This document shows positions 8,523-17,253 of a stretch of DNA of 64,000 nt, piece after piece; within the stretch, counting starts at the first letter, position 1; every line of letters starts with the position of its first letter. The DNA is from an uncultured Veillonella sp. (GTDB lineage Bacteria; Bacillota; Negativicutes; Veillonellales; Veillonellaceae), in assembly GCF_900545795.1 (NCBI RefSeq), contig NZ_URAR01000001.1, forward strand, positions 299,267-363,266, given 5' to 3'. The position numbers were made by a program, and so were the translations under genes. The notes beneath the pieces were generated by a model that ran no database searches, was not told the origin of the DNA, and was given only the letters and a program-made list of their open reading frames with translations.

Positions 8523-9872
8523 TTATACTTCGTCTGGTCGCGAAGTTGTATTGCGGAATTTTGTTAGCGCCCCGTCAAAGAGGAGTTTAATATTATCTAA
8601 AGCGCCATTACGGTGCTTACTAATAATAACTTCCGTCACATCCTGGGCATTTTCATCCTTTGTATAATATTTGTCGCGATATAAAAAGGCTACAATATCC
8701 GCATCCTGTTCCAAAGAGCCTGATTCACGAAGGTCACTGAGGAGCGGCCGCTTATCTTGACGCGCTTCTACAGCTCGACTGAGCTGTGATAAAGCAATTA
8801 AAGGAACATTAAATTCACGAGCCATTATTTTAAGATTTCGAGAAATCTCTGAAATTTCCTGCTGCCGATTTTCTGGACTTGATTTACTACCACTACGTCC
8901 CTTCATGAGCTGAATATAGTCAATGATGATTAAATCAAGACCATGATCAACTTTTAAACGGCGAAGTCTCGATCGCATATCTTGCGGTGTCATATCCGCT
9001 GTATCATCAATATATAGGCGCGCACTACCCATCATTTCAGCAGCTTTAGCTATGCGGTTCCAATCATCTGGCTCCAATTGACCACGTCGCAATTTCTCAG
9101 AACTAACTTGTGCCACAGATGACAAAATACGACCTACTAACTGAGCCTTTGACATTTCCAAGGAGAAGAAAGCTACTGACTTCTTAGACTCCAATGCTAC
9201 ATTAGAAGCAATGTTCAGTGTAAATGCCGTTTTACCCATGGATGGACGGGCTGCCACTAAAATAAGATCTGACGGCTGTAGACCATTAGTCAATTTATCT
9301 AAGTCAATAAAACCTGTAGGAACCCCACTAATCGCATCGGTATTTTGCGCTAACTCACCAACGCGATTTACCACCTCTTCCATGACCTGACCAATGGAAG
9401 AAAATCCTGTATCCGCCTTGATTTGACCGCTAACGCCAAGAACTAATTGTTCTGCCCGATTAACGATGTCTTCAGCTGTATCAGCGCCTTCATAACTAAT
9501 GCCTACAATTTGCTCCCCTGCCGCAATTAAACGGCGAAGCTGCGCTTTTTCAGCCACAATGCGAGCATGCTCTTCCGCATTATACGTAGCTAAGGAATCA
9601 TTAGTGAGCGACGTAATATAGGCAATGCCACCTACTTCATCAAGCTTTTTTAATCGCGTTAATTCATCAGTTAATAAGACTAAATCTGCTCTTTTATTGG
9701 CGTATATGATATTTTGTATAGCTCCAAAAACAATGCGATGCGCATCGCGATAGAAATCTTGCTCGGTTATGATGCCACTAATATTGTCATACACATTATC
9801 CCCTGTCAACAAGGCGGCTAATACAGCCCGTTCTGCCTCTATACTATGGGGTGGAATGCGTGCATCTGCCAT
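8523..9872 (-). CDS. dnaB: Replicative DNA helicase DnaB
   Basis: 449 residues, the usual size of the hexameric helicase that unwinds DNA at the replication fork. An N-terminal DnaB domain (about residues 8-110, opening PPHSIEAERAVL) and linker precede the RecA-like motor. Walker A is ARPSMGKTAF (about 208-217) and Walker B lies around DLIIIDYIQLM. Further conserved segments include SQLSRAVE and DLRESGSLEQDAD. The gene follows rplI by 57 bases, with a strong hairpin between them. rplI-dnaB linkage is a conserved Firmicutes arrangement. No intein interrupts the motor domain. Confidence 0.97.
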   Translation of the reverse strand: MADARIPPHSIEAERAVLAALLTGDNVYDNISGIITEQDFYRDAHRIVFGAIQNIIYANKRADLVLLTDELTRLKKLDEVGGIAYITSLTNDSLATYNAEEHARIVAEKAQLRRLIAAGEQIVGISYEGADTAEDIVNRAEQLVLGVSGQIKADTGFSSIGQVMEEVVNRVGELAQNTDAISGVPTGFIDLDKLTNGLQPSDLILVAARPSMGKTAFTLNIASNVALESKKSVAFFSLEMSKAQLVGRILSSVAQVSSEKLRRGQLEPDDWNRIAKAAEMMGSARLYIDDTADMTPQDMRSRLRRLKVDHGLDLIIIDYIQLMKGRSGSKSSPENRQQEISEISRNLKIMAREFNVPLIALSQLSRAVEARQDKRPLLSDLRESGSLEQDADIVAFLYRDKYYTKDENAQDVTEVIISKHRNGALDNIKLLFDGALTKFRNTTSRPDEV

Positions 9873-9900
9873 GTAACTTCCCCCTTCAACTGTGCAAATA

Positions 9901-9924
9901 AGGCACCCAAAATACCGGGTGCCT
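9901..9924 (-). terminator. Hairpin between rplI and dnaB
   Basis: AGGCACCC and GGGTGCCT form a perfect 8-bp stem with an 8-base loop in the 57-base gap. Only a weak T-tract follows, so it may be a partial terminator or processing site that sets the rplI:dnaB ratio. Confidence 0.55.
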
Positions 9925-9929
9925 CACAC

Positions 9930-10376
9930 TTAACCTTCTACTACTTCAACCTTAATGGTAGTGGTAATTTCTGGATGCACACGAATTAGCACATCATGTA
10001 CGCCCAAAGTTTTAATTGGATCTTTTAATTCAATTTTCTTTTTATCTACATCTACATCGAATTGCTTAGCTAATGCATCAGATACATCTTTGCCCGTTAC
10101 AGAACCAAACACGCGACCGCCTTCACCCATTTTTACAGGAATGCGAACTTGAACTTTAGCTAATTGGCTAGCCAAAATTTTTGCTTCGTCATTATCCACT
10201 TGTTTTTTATGCGCTACAGAGGCCTGTTTTTGCTTAGCATTATTTAAATTAGCTGGTGTACCTTCTAAAGCTTGGCCTTTTTTAATCAATACATTGCGGC
10301 CATACCCTTCACTTACTTCGATAATCTCGCCACGTTTACCTACTTTTTTGACATCTTCTAATAAAATTACTTTCAT
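9930..10376 (-). CDS. rplI: 50S ribosomal protein bL9
   Basis: 148 residues, the usual bL9 length. The N-terminal domain opens MKVILLEDVKKVGKRGE and carries the YGRNVLI segment that contacts 23S rRNA. A long basic and acidic connecting helix (about residues 45-75) leads to the C-terminal domain with GRVFGSVTGKDV. The start overlaps the gdpP stop by four bases, so the two are almost certainly translationally coupled. Confidence 0.97.
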   Translation of the reverse strand: MKVILLEDVKKVGKRGEIIEVSEGYGRNVLIKKGQALEGTPANLNNAKQKQASVAHKKQVDNDEAKILASQLAKVQVRIPVKMGEGGRVFGSVTGKDVSDALAKQFDVDVDKKKIELKDPIKTLGVHDVLIRVHPEITTTIKVEVVEG

Positions 10377-12394
10377 TCTGTCTCTTCCTCCTTCTTCATG
10401 GCTAATAACTGCTCTTGTGCTGTCTTTTTCACAGCTTCACGAGCTTCAGCCATAGTCATATCATATAATTGACCACCTGCAACAGTGCGATGACCACCAC
10501 CGCCGAGGGCCTCCATAATAAGCTGTACATTAATGGCTCCTTGAGAGCGCGCACTCACACCGATGCCACCATCGGCTAAATCATAGAGTACAAAACTCGC
10601 CTCAATACCTTCAATAGTAATCAATTGATCTGCTGCTTGAGCAGATACAATCGATGAATTTTGAATCCCTTCCGGACATTCTGTAAGCGCTAAACCATCA
10701 AAACGCTCTGCTGCGGCTAACATTTTAGCTCGCAATTGCATGCTATCAAAGCTTTCCATAAAGAGATGACGTACAATCGATAAATCAGCTCCTGAACGAC
10801 GTAAGAATGAAGCTGCATCAAAAGTTCTAGATCCGGTTTGCACTACGAAATTCTTCGTATCCACTACTATGCCTGCATATAAAGCACTAGCCTCTACTAC
10901 ATTGAGTGTAATAGGATCAGCAAAGTACTGAATTAATTCCGTCACTAATTCACTAGTAGACGAGGACGCTGGCTCTAAATAAGTCAATAATGGTTTTTCA
11001 ATAAAATCAGAAGCACGGCGATGATGGTCGATAACTACGCGTCGCTTAGATAATTGTAAAGCCCGAGGCGCCGCTACCATATCAGGGCGATGCACATCCA
11101 CCACAAATACTAAAGTAGAGTCTGTTACAAAATCCTCAGCCGCCTGCGGCGTAATCAATAAACTTTCAAAGCCTGGCTCTGTAGGGAATAAATCAGATAG
11201 CTTTTTGATGGCTACCGTCTGGTCACTTACCGCCACATGTACAGATTTACCAGCAGCTCGCGCCATAGCAGCTACGCCAATAGCACCGCCAATACTATCA
11301 TAATCTTCTCGCTCATGGCCCATTACAATAACGGAATCGGCATCATCCATTAACTCTTTAATAGCCTGTGCCACTACACGGGCACGAACGCGCGTATTCT
11401 TCTCTGCCCCTTGAGTTTTACCGCCAAAGAACTTCAATTCCTTACCTACATATACACTCGCTTGGTCACCACCACGACCTAAAGAAAGCTCTAGCGCCGA
11501 ACGAGCTCGCTCAGATTGCTCCTTAATAGATGGCTCGCCAACGGCAATACCAATACTAATAGTAGCAGGAATACGGCGACTTGTTTCCAAATTATGAACC
11601 TTCGCTAATAATGGGAAGTTTTGACTAATCATATGTAGCAAAGATTCTTTTGAAATACAGAAAATATAGGAATCTTCTGTATAATTTCGCACAAAACCGT
11701 CATATTGGTCAATCTCCGCCACGATGGCATTATTGATTTCAGCCCAAAGATTAGTGTACTCTACATCACTAAGACCCTTAGTCACTTCTTCAATATTATC
11801 CATCATGAGGAAGCCAAAGGCTGGTGCCATAGCCTCCGCTTCATGGCGAAGCTGTTCTGATTCCGTAATATCATCAAAGTAAAATGCCATATAGGACTCA
11901 GGCATTTCTTCTTCCTCTTCCCCGGGCTTAGGCGCAATCCCTTCAATAAACTTATAAATGATGCGATATGAGCGCTCCTCAATCTGTTCATTGAAAAAGC
12001 CTGACTTGCCCCAAAGCTTATCGAGTCGCAAGCTAGGAATAAATGTATTGAGACGTTGCGTTTTATCTGGGTCTTGAGGCATCCAATCGCGGAATACACT
12101 ATTGCACCAGCATACACGCGCCTTACTATCAATTATAACAATCGCTGTTGGTAAATTTTGAATAGCATAACTAGTAGCTTGTGTAATCCCCTTAGCAAAG
12201 GTGTCTAATTGCACGCTCATCTTCTTTTGCTGCTTACTAATCGCACGACTTGCTACTAAATAGGCAACGATTACAAAAAACAAGCTAAAAATAGCCATAA
12301 TCCAATTCAACCAACAAATGACTAACAATAAAGCAATTACAATGCCTAATGCGGTAAATTGTAGTGCTCCATAATAGCCTTTATTCGCATTCAT
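10373..12394 (-). CDS. gdpP: Cyclic-di-AMP phosphodiesterase GdpP (YybT family)
   Basis: 673 residues with the full GdpP layout. Two transmembrane helices (about residues 12-50) are followed by a PAS-like sensor (about 70-140) and a degenerate GGDEF domain (about 170-310, without an intact GGDEF motif). A DHH phosphodiesterase domain follows (metal site in VIDHHRRASDF, with VMGHEREDYDSIGG before it), then DHHA1 (GGGGHRTVAGGQ near residue 640). The enzyme hydrolyses c-di-AMP to pApA at the membrane, controlling potassium, osmotic and cell-wall balance. It lies 20 bases after yybS and overlaps rplI by four bases, the standard Firmicutes order. No c-di-AMP cyclase is in the window. Confidence 0.95.
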   Translation of the reverse strand: MNANKGYYGALQFTALGIVIALLLVICWLNWIMAIFSLFFVIVAYLVASRAISKQQKKMSVQLDTFAKGITQATSYAIQNLPTAIVIIDSKARVCWCNSVFRDWMPQDPDKTQRLNTFIPSLRLDKLWGKSGFFNEQIEERSYRIIYKFIEGIAPKPGEEEEEMPESYMAFYFDDITESEQLRHEAEAMAPAFGFLMMDNIEEVTKGLSDVEYTNLWAEINNAIVAEIDQYDGFVRNYTEDSYIFCISKESLLHMISQNFPLLAKVHNLETSRRIPATISIGIAVGEPSIKEQSERARSALELSLGRGGDQASVYVGKELKFFGGKTQGAEKNTRVRARVVAQAIKELMDDADSVIVMGHEREDYDSIGGAIGVAAMARAAGKSVHVAVSDQTVAIKKLSDLFPTEPGFESLLITPQAAEDFVTDSTLVFVVDVHRPDMVAAPRALQLSKRRVVIDHHRRASDFIEKPLLTYLEPASSSTSELVTELIQYFADPITLNVVEASALYAGIVVDTKNFVVQTGSRTFDAASFLRRSGADLSIVRHLFMESFDSMQLRAKMLAAAERFDGLALTECPEGIQNSSIVSAQAADQLITIEGIEASFVLYDLADGGIGVSARSQGAINVQLIMEALGGGGHRTVAGGQLYDMTMAEAREAVKKTAQEQLLAMKKEEETE

Positions 12395-12414
12395 ACACTC
12401 GCTCCTTGTCCCAC

Positions 12415-13371
12415 TTAATCCTCGCTAGAACGCTTAGCTAGGCGGTGACGTAAATCCATAAGTAAATCTAGCATGCCTACAATCATAACGGCATAGCCCA
12501 TTAATAAACTTAGAAAAATTAGTAGCATACTCATTGTCTTAGAATACCCATGAGTATGTAAAATATACCACAAACAACTTAGCCCTTGAGCTAACAACAT
12601 ATACGAGCCAAGAATAAAGAAGTTTGTCGCTATAAAATTGAGCCATTCATAAGGATATAAATTTACCCAATACTGCAAGATAAGCCCTAATAAAAATAAA
12701 TATACAGACCACTTTGGCATGCGCCACTGCAATACGCCAGGCAATGGTAAATCTCGTCCACCAGCACGTCGCATAATGCCATTAGCAATCCAACAAATCA
12801 CATAATTTAAGCATGCTACACCGACAAAGGAAGCACCGGCAATCATATATGTAAATTGTTGCATAGCCTCCCGTGCTACAGTCATTTGACTTTGAATCTG
12901 CTCTTCCAACATGCCTTGATTGCGATAGGTCTCTTCAATATCCTTAATAGCCTTGGCAAACTCTTCATTCCATAAGGACACTAAGTCTATATTTAAAAAC
13001 TGAAAGCTCAACCACATTTCAATAGGAAAGGCCACTAAAAACACTAAGGTTGGAATGACGAGCAACTTACTAGTCTCCCAACGGCGCTCATAGCCATAGG
13101 CCAGCACTAGAGCCGGCAGACCTACTGACAAGACTTGCAGCAACGACTGCAAGGGGGAAATAAAAAAAGCCATAACGATGGCCGCCGTAATCACTGCCAG
13201 AATACTCCATCGTATACCATGACGAGCCGCCAACACTAGCAATGTAACGGGAACCAACAAGCTCACCAACATATATAAGAATGGCACACTAGAACCGACT
13301 AATGTAAATACCATAATCAGAGCTGTTAAAAATCCTGTTTCCACTACAGCCCTTGTATTTGTTTGATTCAT
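12415..13371 (-). CDS. yybS: YybS-like membrane protein (DUF2232)
   Basis: 318 residues with about eight hydrophobic helices and no catalytic motif, matching the DUF2232/YybS family that sits before gdpP and rplI in many Firmicutes. Its molecular role is not established; the fold resembles small-molecule transport (S-component-like) proteins. A charged loop of about 50 residues (near 140-190) separates two helix bundles. AGGAG lies seven bases before ATG 13371, better placed than the GTG six bases further up. The gene is coupled by short spacing to gdpP. Confidence 0.85.
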   Translation of the reverse strand: MNQTNTRAVVETGFLTALIMVFTLVGSSVPFLYMLVSLLVPVTLLVLAARHGIRWSILAVITAAIVMAFFISPLQSLLQVLSVGLPALVLAYGYERRWETSKLLVIPTLVFLVAFPIEMWLSFQFLNIDLVSLWNEEFAKAIKDIEETYRNQGMLEEQIQSQMTVAREAMQQFTYMIAGASFVGVACLNYVICWIANGIMRRAGGRDLPLPGVLQWRMPKWSVYLFLLGLILQYWVNLYPYEWLNFIATNFFILGSYMLLAQGLSCLWYILHTHGYSKTMSMLLIFLSLLMGYAVMIVGMLDLLMDLRHRLAKRSSED

Positions 13372-13388
13372 AATCACACTCCTATGTA

Positions 13389-13424
13389 AATAGACGTATG
13401 ACTATTATGTCATACGTCTATTAT
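13389..13424 (-). terminator. Perfect hairpin between rnjA and yybS
   Basis: AATAGACGTATGAC pairs perfectly with its complement around a six-base loop. A TATAAT-like box lies immediately before it on the minus strand. It could terminate rnjA, or sit at the 5' end of a yybS transcript. Confidence 0.5.
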
Positions 13425-13453
13425 TATATCATGTTACTTTATATTTGAATATG

Positions 13454-15601
13454 TTACACGTCTTGAATAATTGGCAAAATCATTGGACGACGACGAGTTT
13501 TCTCATATAAGAATTTTCCTAATGTATCGCGAACTTGTGATTTTATAGTAGCCCAATCTTTAAGCTGAGCTGCTTCACATTTCTCAATAACATTCTCTAC
13601 ACGTCGCTGTGCTTCATTCATCAAATCTTCTGCATCGCGCACATATACGAAACCACGAGATACAATATCTGGTCCCGATACAATTTGACCGCTAGCGCGA
13701 TCCATGGCCATAACCACGATTACCATACCTTCTTGAGCGAGCTGCTGACGATCGCGAATTACAATATTGCCTACATCGCCAACGCCTAGACCATCAACGA
13801 AGACTTTGCCCGCCGTTACATGACCAGATTTACGACCTGTGCGACTAGTGAATTCAAAAATCTGACCATTATCACCTACGAGTACGTGATTTGGCTTAAC
13901 AAGACCCATAGATACGGCTAACTCACCATGCTTTTTAAGCATGCGATATTCGCCATGAACAGGGATGAAGAATTTAGGACGCACTAAATTGAGCATAGTT
14001 TTTAAATCTTCTTGGCTACCATGACCAGACACGTGAATGCCGCGGTCACGACCATAAATTACATTCGCCCCAAGGCGCAATAAATTATCAATTGTGCGAC
14101 CTACTGCCGCTTCATTGCCAGGGATTGGGGTAGCTGAAATAATCACTGTATCATTAGGTGTAATTTCAATGGTGCGATGATTATTTGTAGCCATGCGAGA
14201 TAGACCTGCCATAGGCTCCCCTTGGCTACCAGTAGTTAAAATCATAATTTGATCATCGCGGTAACGGCCCATTTCTTCTACATCGATAAATGTACCTTCT
14301 GGAACATTTAAGTATCCGCGCTCTTGAGCGATTTCAGATACGTTCACCATGCTGCGACCGAGCACAATAACTTTACGTTTAAACGCCACTGCTGCATCAC
14401 AAGCTTGTTGTAAACGAGACACATTAGAAGCGAATGTAGCCAGTACCACACGACCACGAGCTTCTCCTACAGCGCGAAGCAAGGCCGGCCCAACAGTACT
14501 TTCCGATGGTGTAAAACCAGGTTTTTCCACATTCGTAGAATCAGACATAAGGGCTAATACACCGCGATTGCCTAGTTCTGCAAATTTATGAACATCCATC
14601 AATTTACCATCCACTGGAGTTTGGTCTACTTTGAAGTCCCCTGTATGAACTACAATGCCCACTGGTGTTTCAAAATATACGGCGCAAGCGTCAGGGATGG
14701 AGTGATTCGTTTGGATAAAGCCCACTTTAAAGGCACCAATGCAAATTTCATCTCCAGCTTGTACTACATTGAGTTTCTTTGCACTTACGCGGTTTTCTTT
14801 TAACTTGCCTTCAATTAAACCACAAACTAAATTAGTGGCATATACTGGCACATCAATTTCTTTTAATAAGTATGCCAAGGAACCAATATGGTCTTCATGA
14901 CCATGAGTGATAACAACGGCGCGCACTTTATCTTTATTTTCAATTAAATAGCTCATGTCAGGAATTACAATATCTACACCTAACATGTCATTTTCAGGGA
15001 ATGCAAGGCCTGCATCCAACACGATAATATCATCGCCATATTGGAATACAGTCATATTCTTACCAATTTCCCCAAGGCCACCTAAAGGAATAATCATTAA
15101 TTTATCTTTTTTAGAGCCACTTGTCTTATGTTCTTCTTGCCCTACTGCACTGGCTTGATTATGGCGGCTAGTAGTGCGGCTGCGAGTTGCATTACGGGTA
15201 CTTGTCTTATGTTCAGAATCGCCATTTTTAGTACCACGACCTGTCCCCTTGCTACGGCTATCATTAGCTTTAGCACTTTGACTAGTCTTAGTAGTACGAC
15301 CTTCTGAGTCCTTAGTATTTGTACGAGTACTTTTACTTGTACGATTAGCGGTTTTCCCAGCTTTAGCATTACTTTTTTCACCGGTCTCTTTAGCAGCAGT
15401 AGTTGTACGACTTGCATTCGTTCTGCCTGTGCCTTTAGAGTTTGTGCGGCTATTGCGACGCGCTGGCTTTGCCTCGCCTGCACCTTCCGCGACTTTAGCA
15501 CCACGAGTGGACTCTACAGTTTGGCCTTTTACTTCATTCTTAGTTGTTTCTTTGGTAGCAGTGCCTTCACCACTAATAAATTTTACTATTTGATCTAACA
15601 T
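13454..15601 (-). CDS. rnjA: Ribonuclease J with a long basic N-terminal extension
   Basis: 715 residues; family members are usually about 555. The catalytic part starts near residue 166 (KLMIIPLGGLGEIGKN). It contains the metallo-beta-lactamase zinc motif HGHEDH (about 240), the beta-CASP region and the C-terminal domain, consistent with an endo- and 5'-3' exoribonuclease in mRNA decay and RNA maturation. The first 165 residues are low-complexity, rich in Thr, Ser, Lys, Arg, Asn and Gly with almost no hydrophobic residues, so probably disordered and RNA- or partner-binding. AGGAGG is 13 bases before ATG 15601, slightly far. A roughly 440-base untranslated leader is predicted upstream. Confidence 0.95.
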   Translation of the reverse strand: MLDQIVKFISGEGTATKETTKNEVKGQTVESTRGAKVAEGAGEAKPARRNSRTNSKGTGRTNASRTTTAAKETGEKSNAKAGKTANRTSKSTRTNTKDSEGRTTKTSQSAKANDSRSKGTGRGTKNGDSEHKTSTRNATRSRTTSRHNQASAVGQEEHKTSGSKKDKLMIIPLGGLGEIGKNMTVFQYGDDIIVLDAGLAFPENDMLGVDIVIPDMSYLIENKDKVRAVVITHGHEDHIGSLAYLLKEIDVPVYATNLVCGLIEGKLKENRVSAKKLNVVQAGDEICIGAFKVGFIQTNHSIPDACAVYFETPVGIVVHTGDFKVDQTPVDGKLMDVHKFAELGNRGVLALMSDSTNVEKPGFTPSESTVGPALLRAVGEARGRVVLATFASNVSRLQQACDAAVAFKRKVIVLGRSMVNVSEIAQERGYLNVPEGTFIDVEEMGRYRDDQIMILTTGSQGEPMAGLSRMATNNHRTIEITPNDTVIISATPIPGNEAAVGRTIDNLLRLGANVIYGRDRGIHVSGHGSQEDLKTMLNLVRPKFFIPVHGEYRMLKKHGELAVSMGLVKPNHVLVGDNGQIFEFTSRTGRKSGHVTAGKVFVDGLGVGDVGNIVIRDRQQLAQEGMVIVVMAMDRASGQIVSGPDIVSRGFVYVRDAEDLMNEAQRRVENVIEKCEAAQLKDWATIKSQVRDTLGKFLYEKTRRRPMILPIIQDV

Positions 15602-16182
15602 TGTCTAACAAAATCCTCCTATGGAATATACATATATCTAAATTTGTATTACATGAATCGTAGCAATATGACTAAATCTCTCTATTAGATACGCCGATTT
15701 TTTCTTTTCACGAGCCAAAACAATGCTTCTATTTTACTGCTTATACTTCCTATAGCAAAGTTTACGGACGTGAATCTGTCCCTACACATAAAATCCGTAT
15801 ACCTAATTATTAGATATAAAATAAAACTACTGCTAGTGTCTACTTGCCCACACTACACACTTATATCTTTATAAGAGATCCACTTCAACAGGTCTAAAAA
15901 GTCTTACGCACAACAAAAAGAAGGACCGCTCCTAAGGGACGCGCCTCTCTCGCTTGCTTTTTTACATGACCTATTTGTTAAGTTAAATATGATGAGCCTA
16001 AAAGGATAGACTTCATCAAAAGCCGAACGATTTACTTAAAAATAGTATATCATATTCCGATTATTTAGAAAAGTCTAAGGTAAAATGACACGTTCTTGAT
16101 TATTATCACATAAATCTAATGTCTATTACCTTTCGTACTGTACTCAATACGATTAATTACATCCCGCTCTTAATAGAGTCAA
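15602..16182 (-). other. Non-coding region with promoter and candidate structured leader of rnjA
   Basis: No convincing ORF is present. Read on the minus strand, TAGACT (16072-16077) and TATGAT (16049-16054) form a sigma-70-like promoter with a 17-base spacer. Downstream, AGACTT (16008-16013) can close on AAGTCT (15899-15904), enclosing about 95 bases. These include a GC-rich hairpin (CGCTCC/GGGACGCG, 15927-15943), conspicuous in this AT-rich gap. It may be a long rnjA leader or a separate small RNA. I do not recognise the fold. Confidence 0.4.
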
Positions 16183-16896
16183 TCATTTACCGCACTCAAT
16201 AGCTGCTTTAAACTGCGCCTTATATAAATTAGCGCCCCCATTAGCGGGATGTCTCAAAGATATAGAATCTACACCATAATGAGCCAAAGTAGCAGCGGCT
16301 TTTTGTCCTACAGCAAATACGGTAGCCTTTTTATTTAAAGCCAATAAGGCCTTTGTATAAGGCCAACCGGCATCTAATTCAGCTGGTGTTGGCGTGCGAT
16401 TGCTAAGAGGCTCTGATGGCTTATGGGGATGAAAAGGAAAGATATTCCAAAGCAACACCTTATAAGGATTAAGTCCATTTTCTATAATGGAATTCCACAC
16501 CACTGTATCCGTTGGTTCATTAAAACCTAGTCGCTTTTGTACCTCTTTTTCAATGGACATACTATCACTGCGACTTGTGCGCTCACCAAGCTCACAACTT
16601 GGCCATATCATGGATGGTGTAATGGACTTATGATGCCCCAGTAACATGCGCTCACAAGTAATAGCGATGCCTGTAAATCGCCCACCTTGATAGCCTACCG
16701 CTTCGGCTACCACAATATAGGGGGCCCCTAAACGCGACTCCATATACGCTTCTAATTGCTGCTGACGAATTAATGGGGCCTTCGCTACATCATAACGCTC
16801 ATCATAGTCACGCCAAGGATTAAACACTTTATCATTGCCTTCATACTCAGCTAAGGCTCGAACAAAATCCTTTGCTGACGAAATCTTCTCTATCAT
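16183..16896 (-). CDS. Uracil-DNA glycosylase superfamily protein
   Basis: About 237 residues with features of the uracil-DNA glycosylase fold. A GYQGGRFTGIAIT segment (about residues 63-75) resembles the motif 1 region, and LLWNIFPFHPHKP lies in the middle. A C-terminal LRHPANGGANLY segment occupies the position of the DNA-intercalating HP(S/A) motif. It probably removes uracil or a related damaged base from DNA, but it is not the canonical Ung and activity is inferred. AAAGGA sits nine bases before ATG 16896, so I prefer this to the ATG seven codons upstream, which has no ribosome-binding site. It stands alone with large gaps on both sides. Confidence 0.7.
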   Translation of the reverse strand: MIEKISSAKDFVRALAEYEGNDKVFNPWRDYDERYDVAKAPLIRQQQLEAYMESRLGAPYIVVAEAVGYQGGRFTGIAITCERMLLGHHKSITPSMIWPSCELGERTSRSDSMSIEKEVQKRLGFNEPTDTVVWNSIIENGLNPYKVLLWNIFPFHPHKPSEPLSNRTPTPAELDAGWPYTKALLALNKKATVFAVGQKAAATLAHYGVDSISLRHPANGGANLYKAQFKAAIECGK

Positions 16897-16943
16897 CACT
16901 GTTCCATCCTTTCTCATCTTATATTGCCGATTAATTTTTCATC

Positions 16944-17070
16944 ATCTCACGGTGTCATGAGACTCTTTGTAAATTATTTCACTGCACTTGAACGCTATTT
17001 GTTAATGATCTCACTATCCTATGAGGCTATACACTAATTATCTCGCTGCATTTTAAAGCTATATGTAGCT
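16944..17070. repeat. Two diverged 64-bp direct repeats
   Basis: Copy 1 starts at 16944 and copy 2 at 17008. Both begin ATCTCAC, then share ATGAG, AATTAT, CTGCA and GCTAT at matching offsets. They lie between the UDG-like gene and the glycosyltransferase terminator. No function is visible. Confidence 0.5.
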
Positions 17071-17135
17071 ATTAGTTCCCAATTTAACTTTATAAAAATT
17101 GAGAGTCTAGCCACACAAGAGTTCTTTAACCGAGC

Positions 17136-17224
17136 CATACAAAAAGCCCTCTGGTCTCTTACATTATATTTTATAGTGGCTCTTTATTAAAAGCTACTAC
17201 AAAACGAATCAAGGCCAAAGGGCT
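17136..17224 (-). terminator. Long-loop terminator after the glycosyltransferase gene
   Basis: On the minus strand AGCCCTTTGGCCTT pairs with a complementary segment ending AGAGGGCT about 60 bases later, followed by TTTTTG. The stem is about 14 bp with one mismatch and wobble pairs. Confidence 0.55.
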
Positions 17225-17253
17225 ATGTTTACCTATATTTAATTTATAGATTG

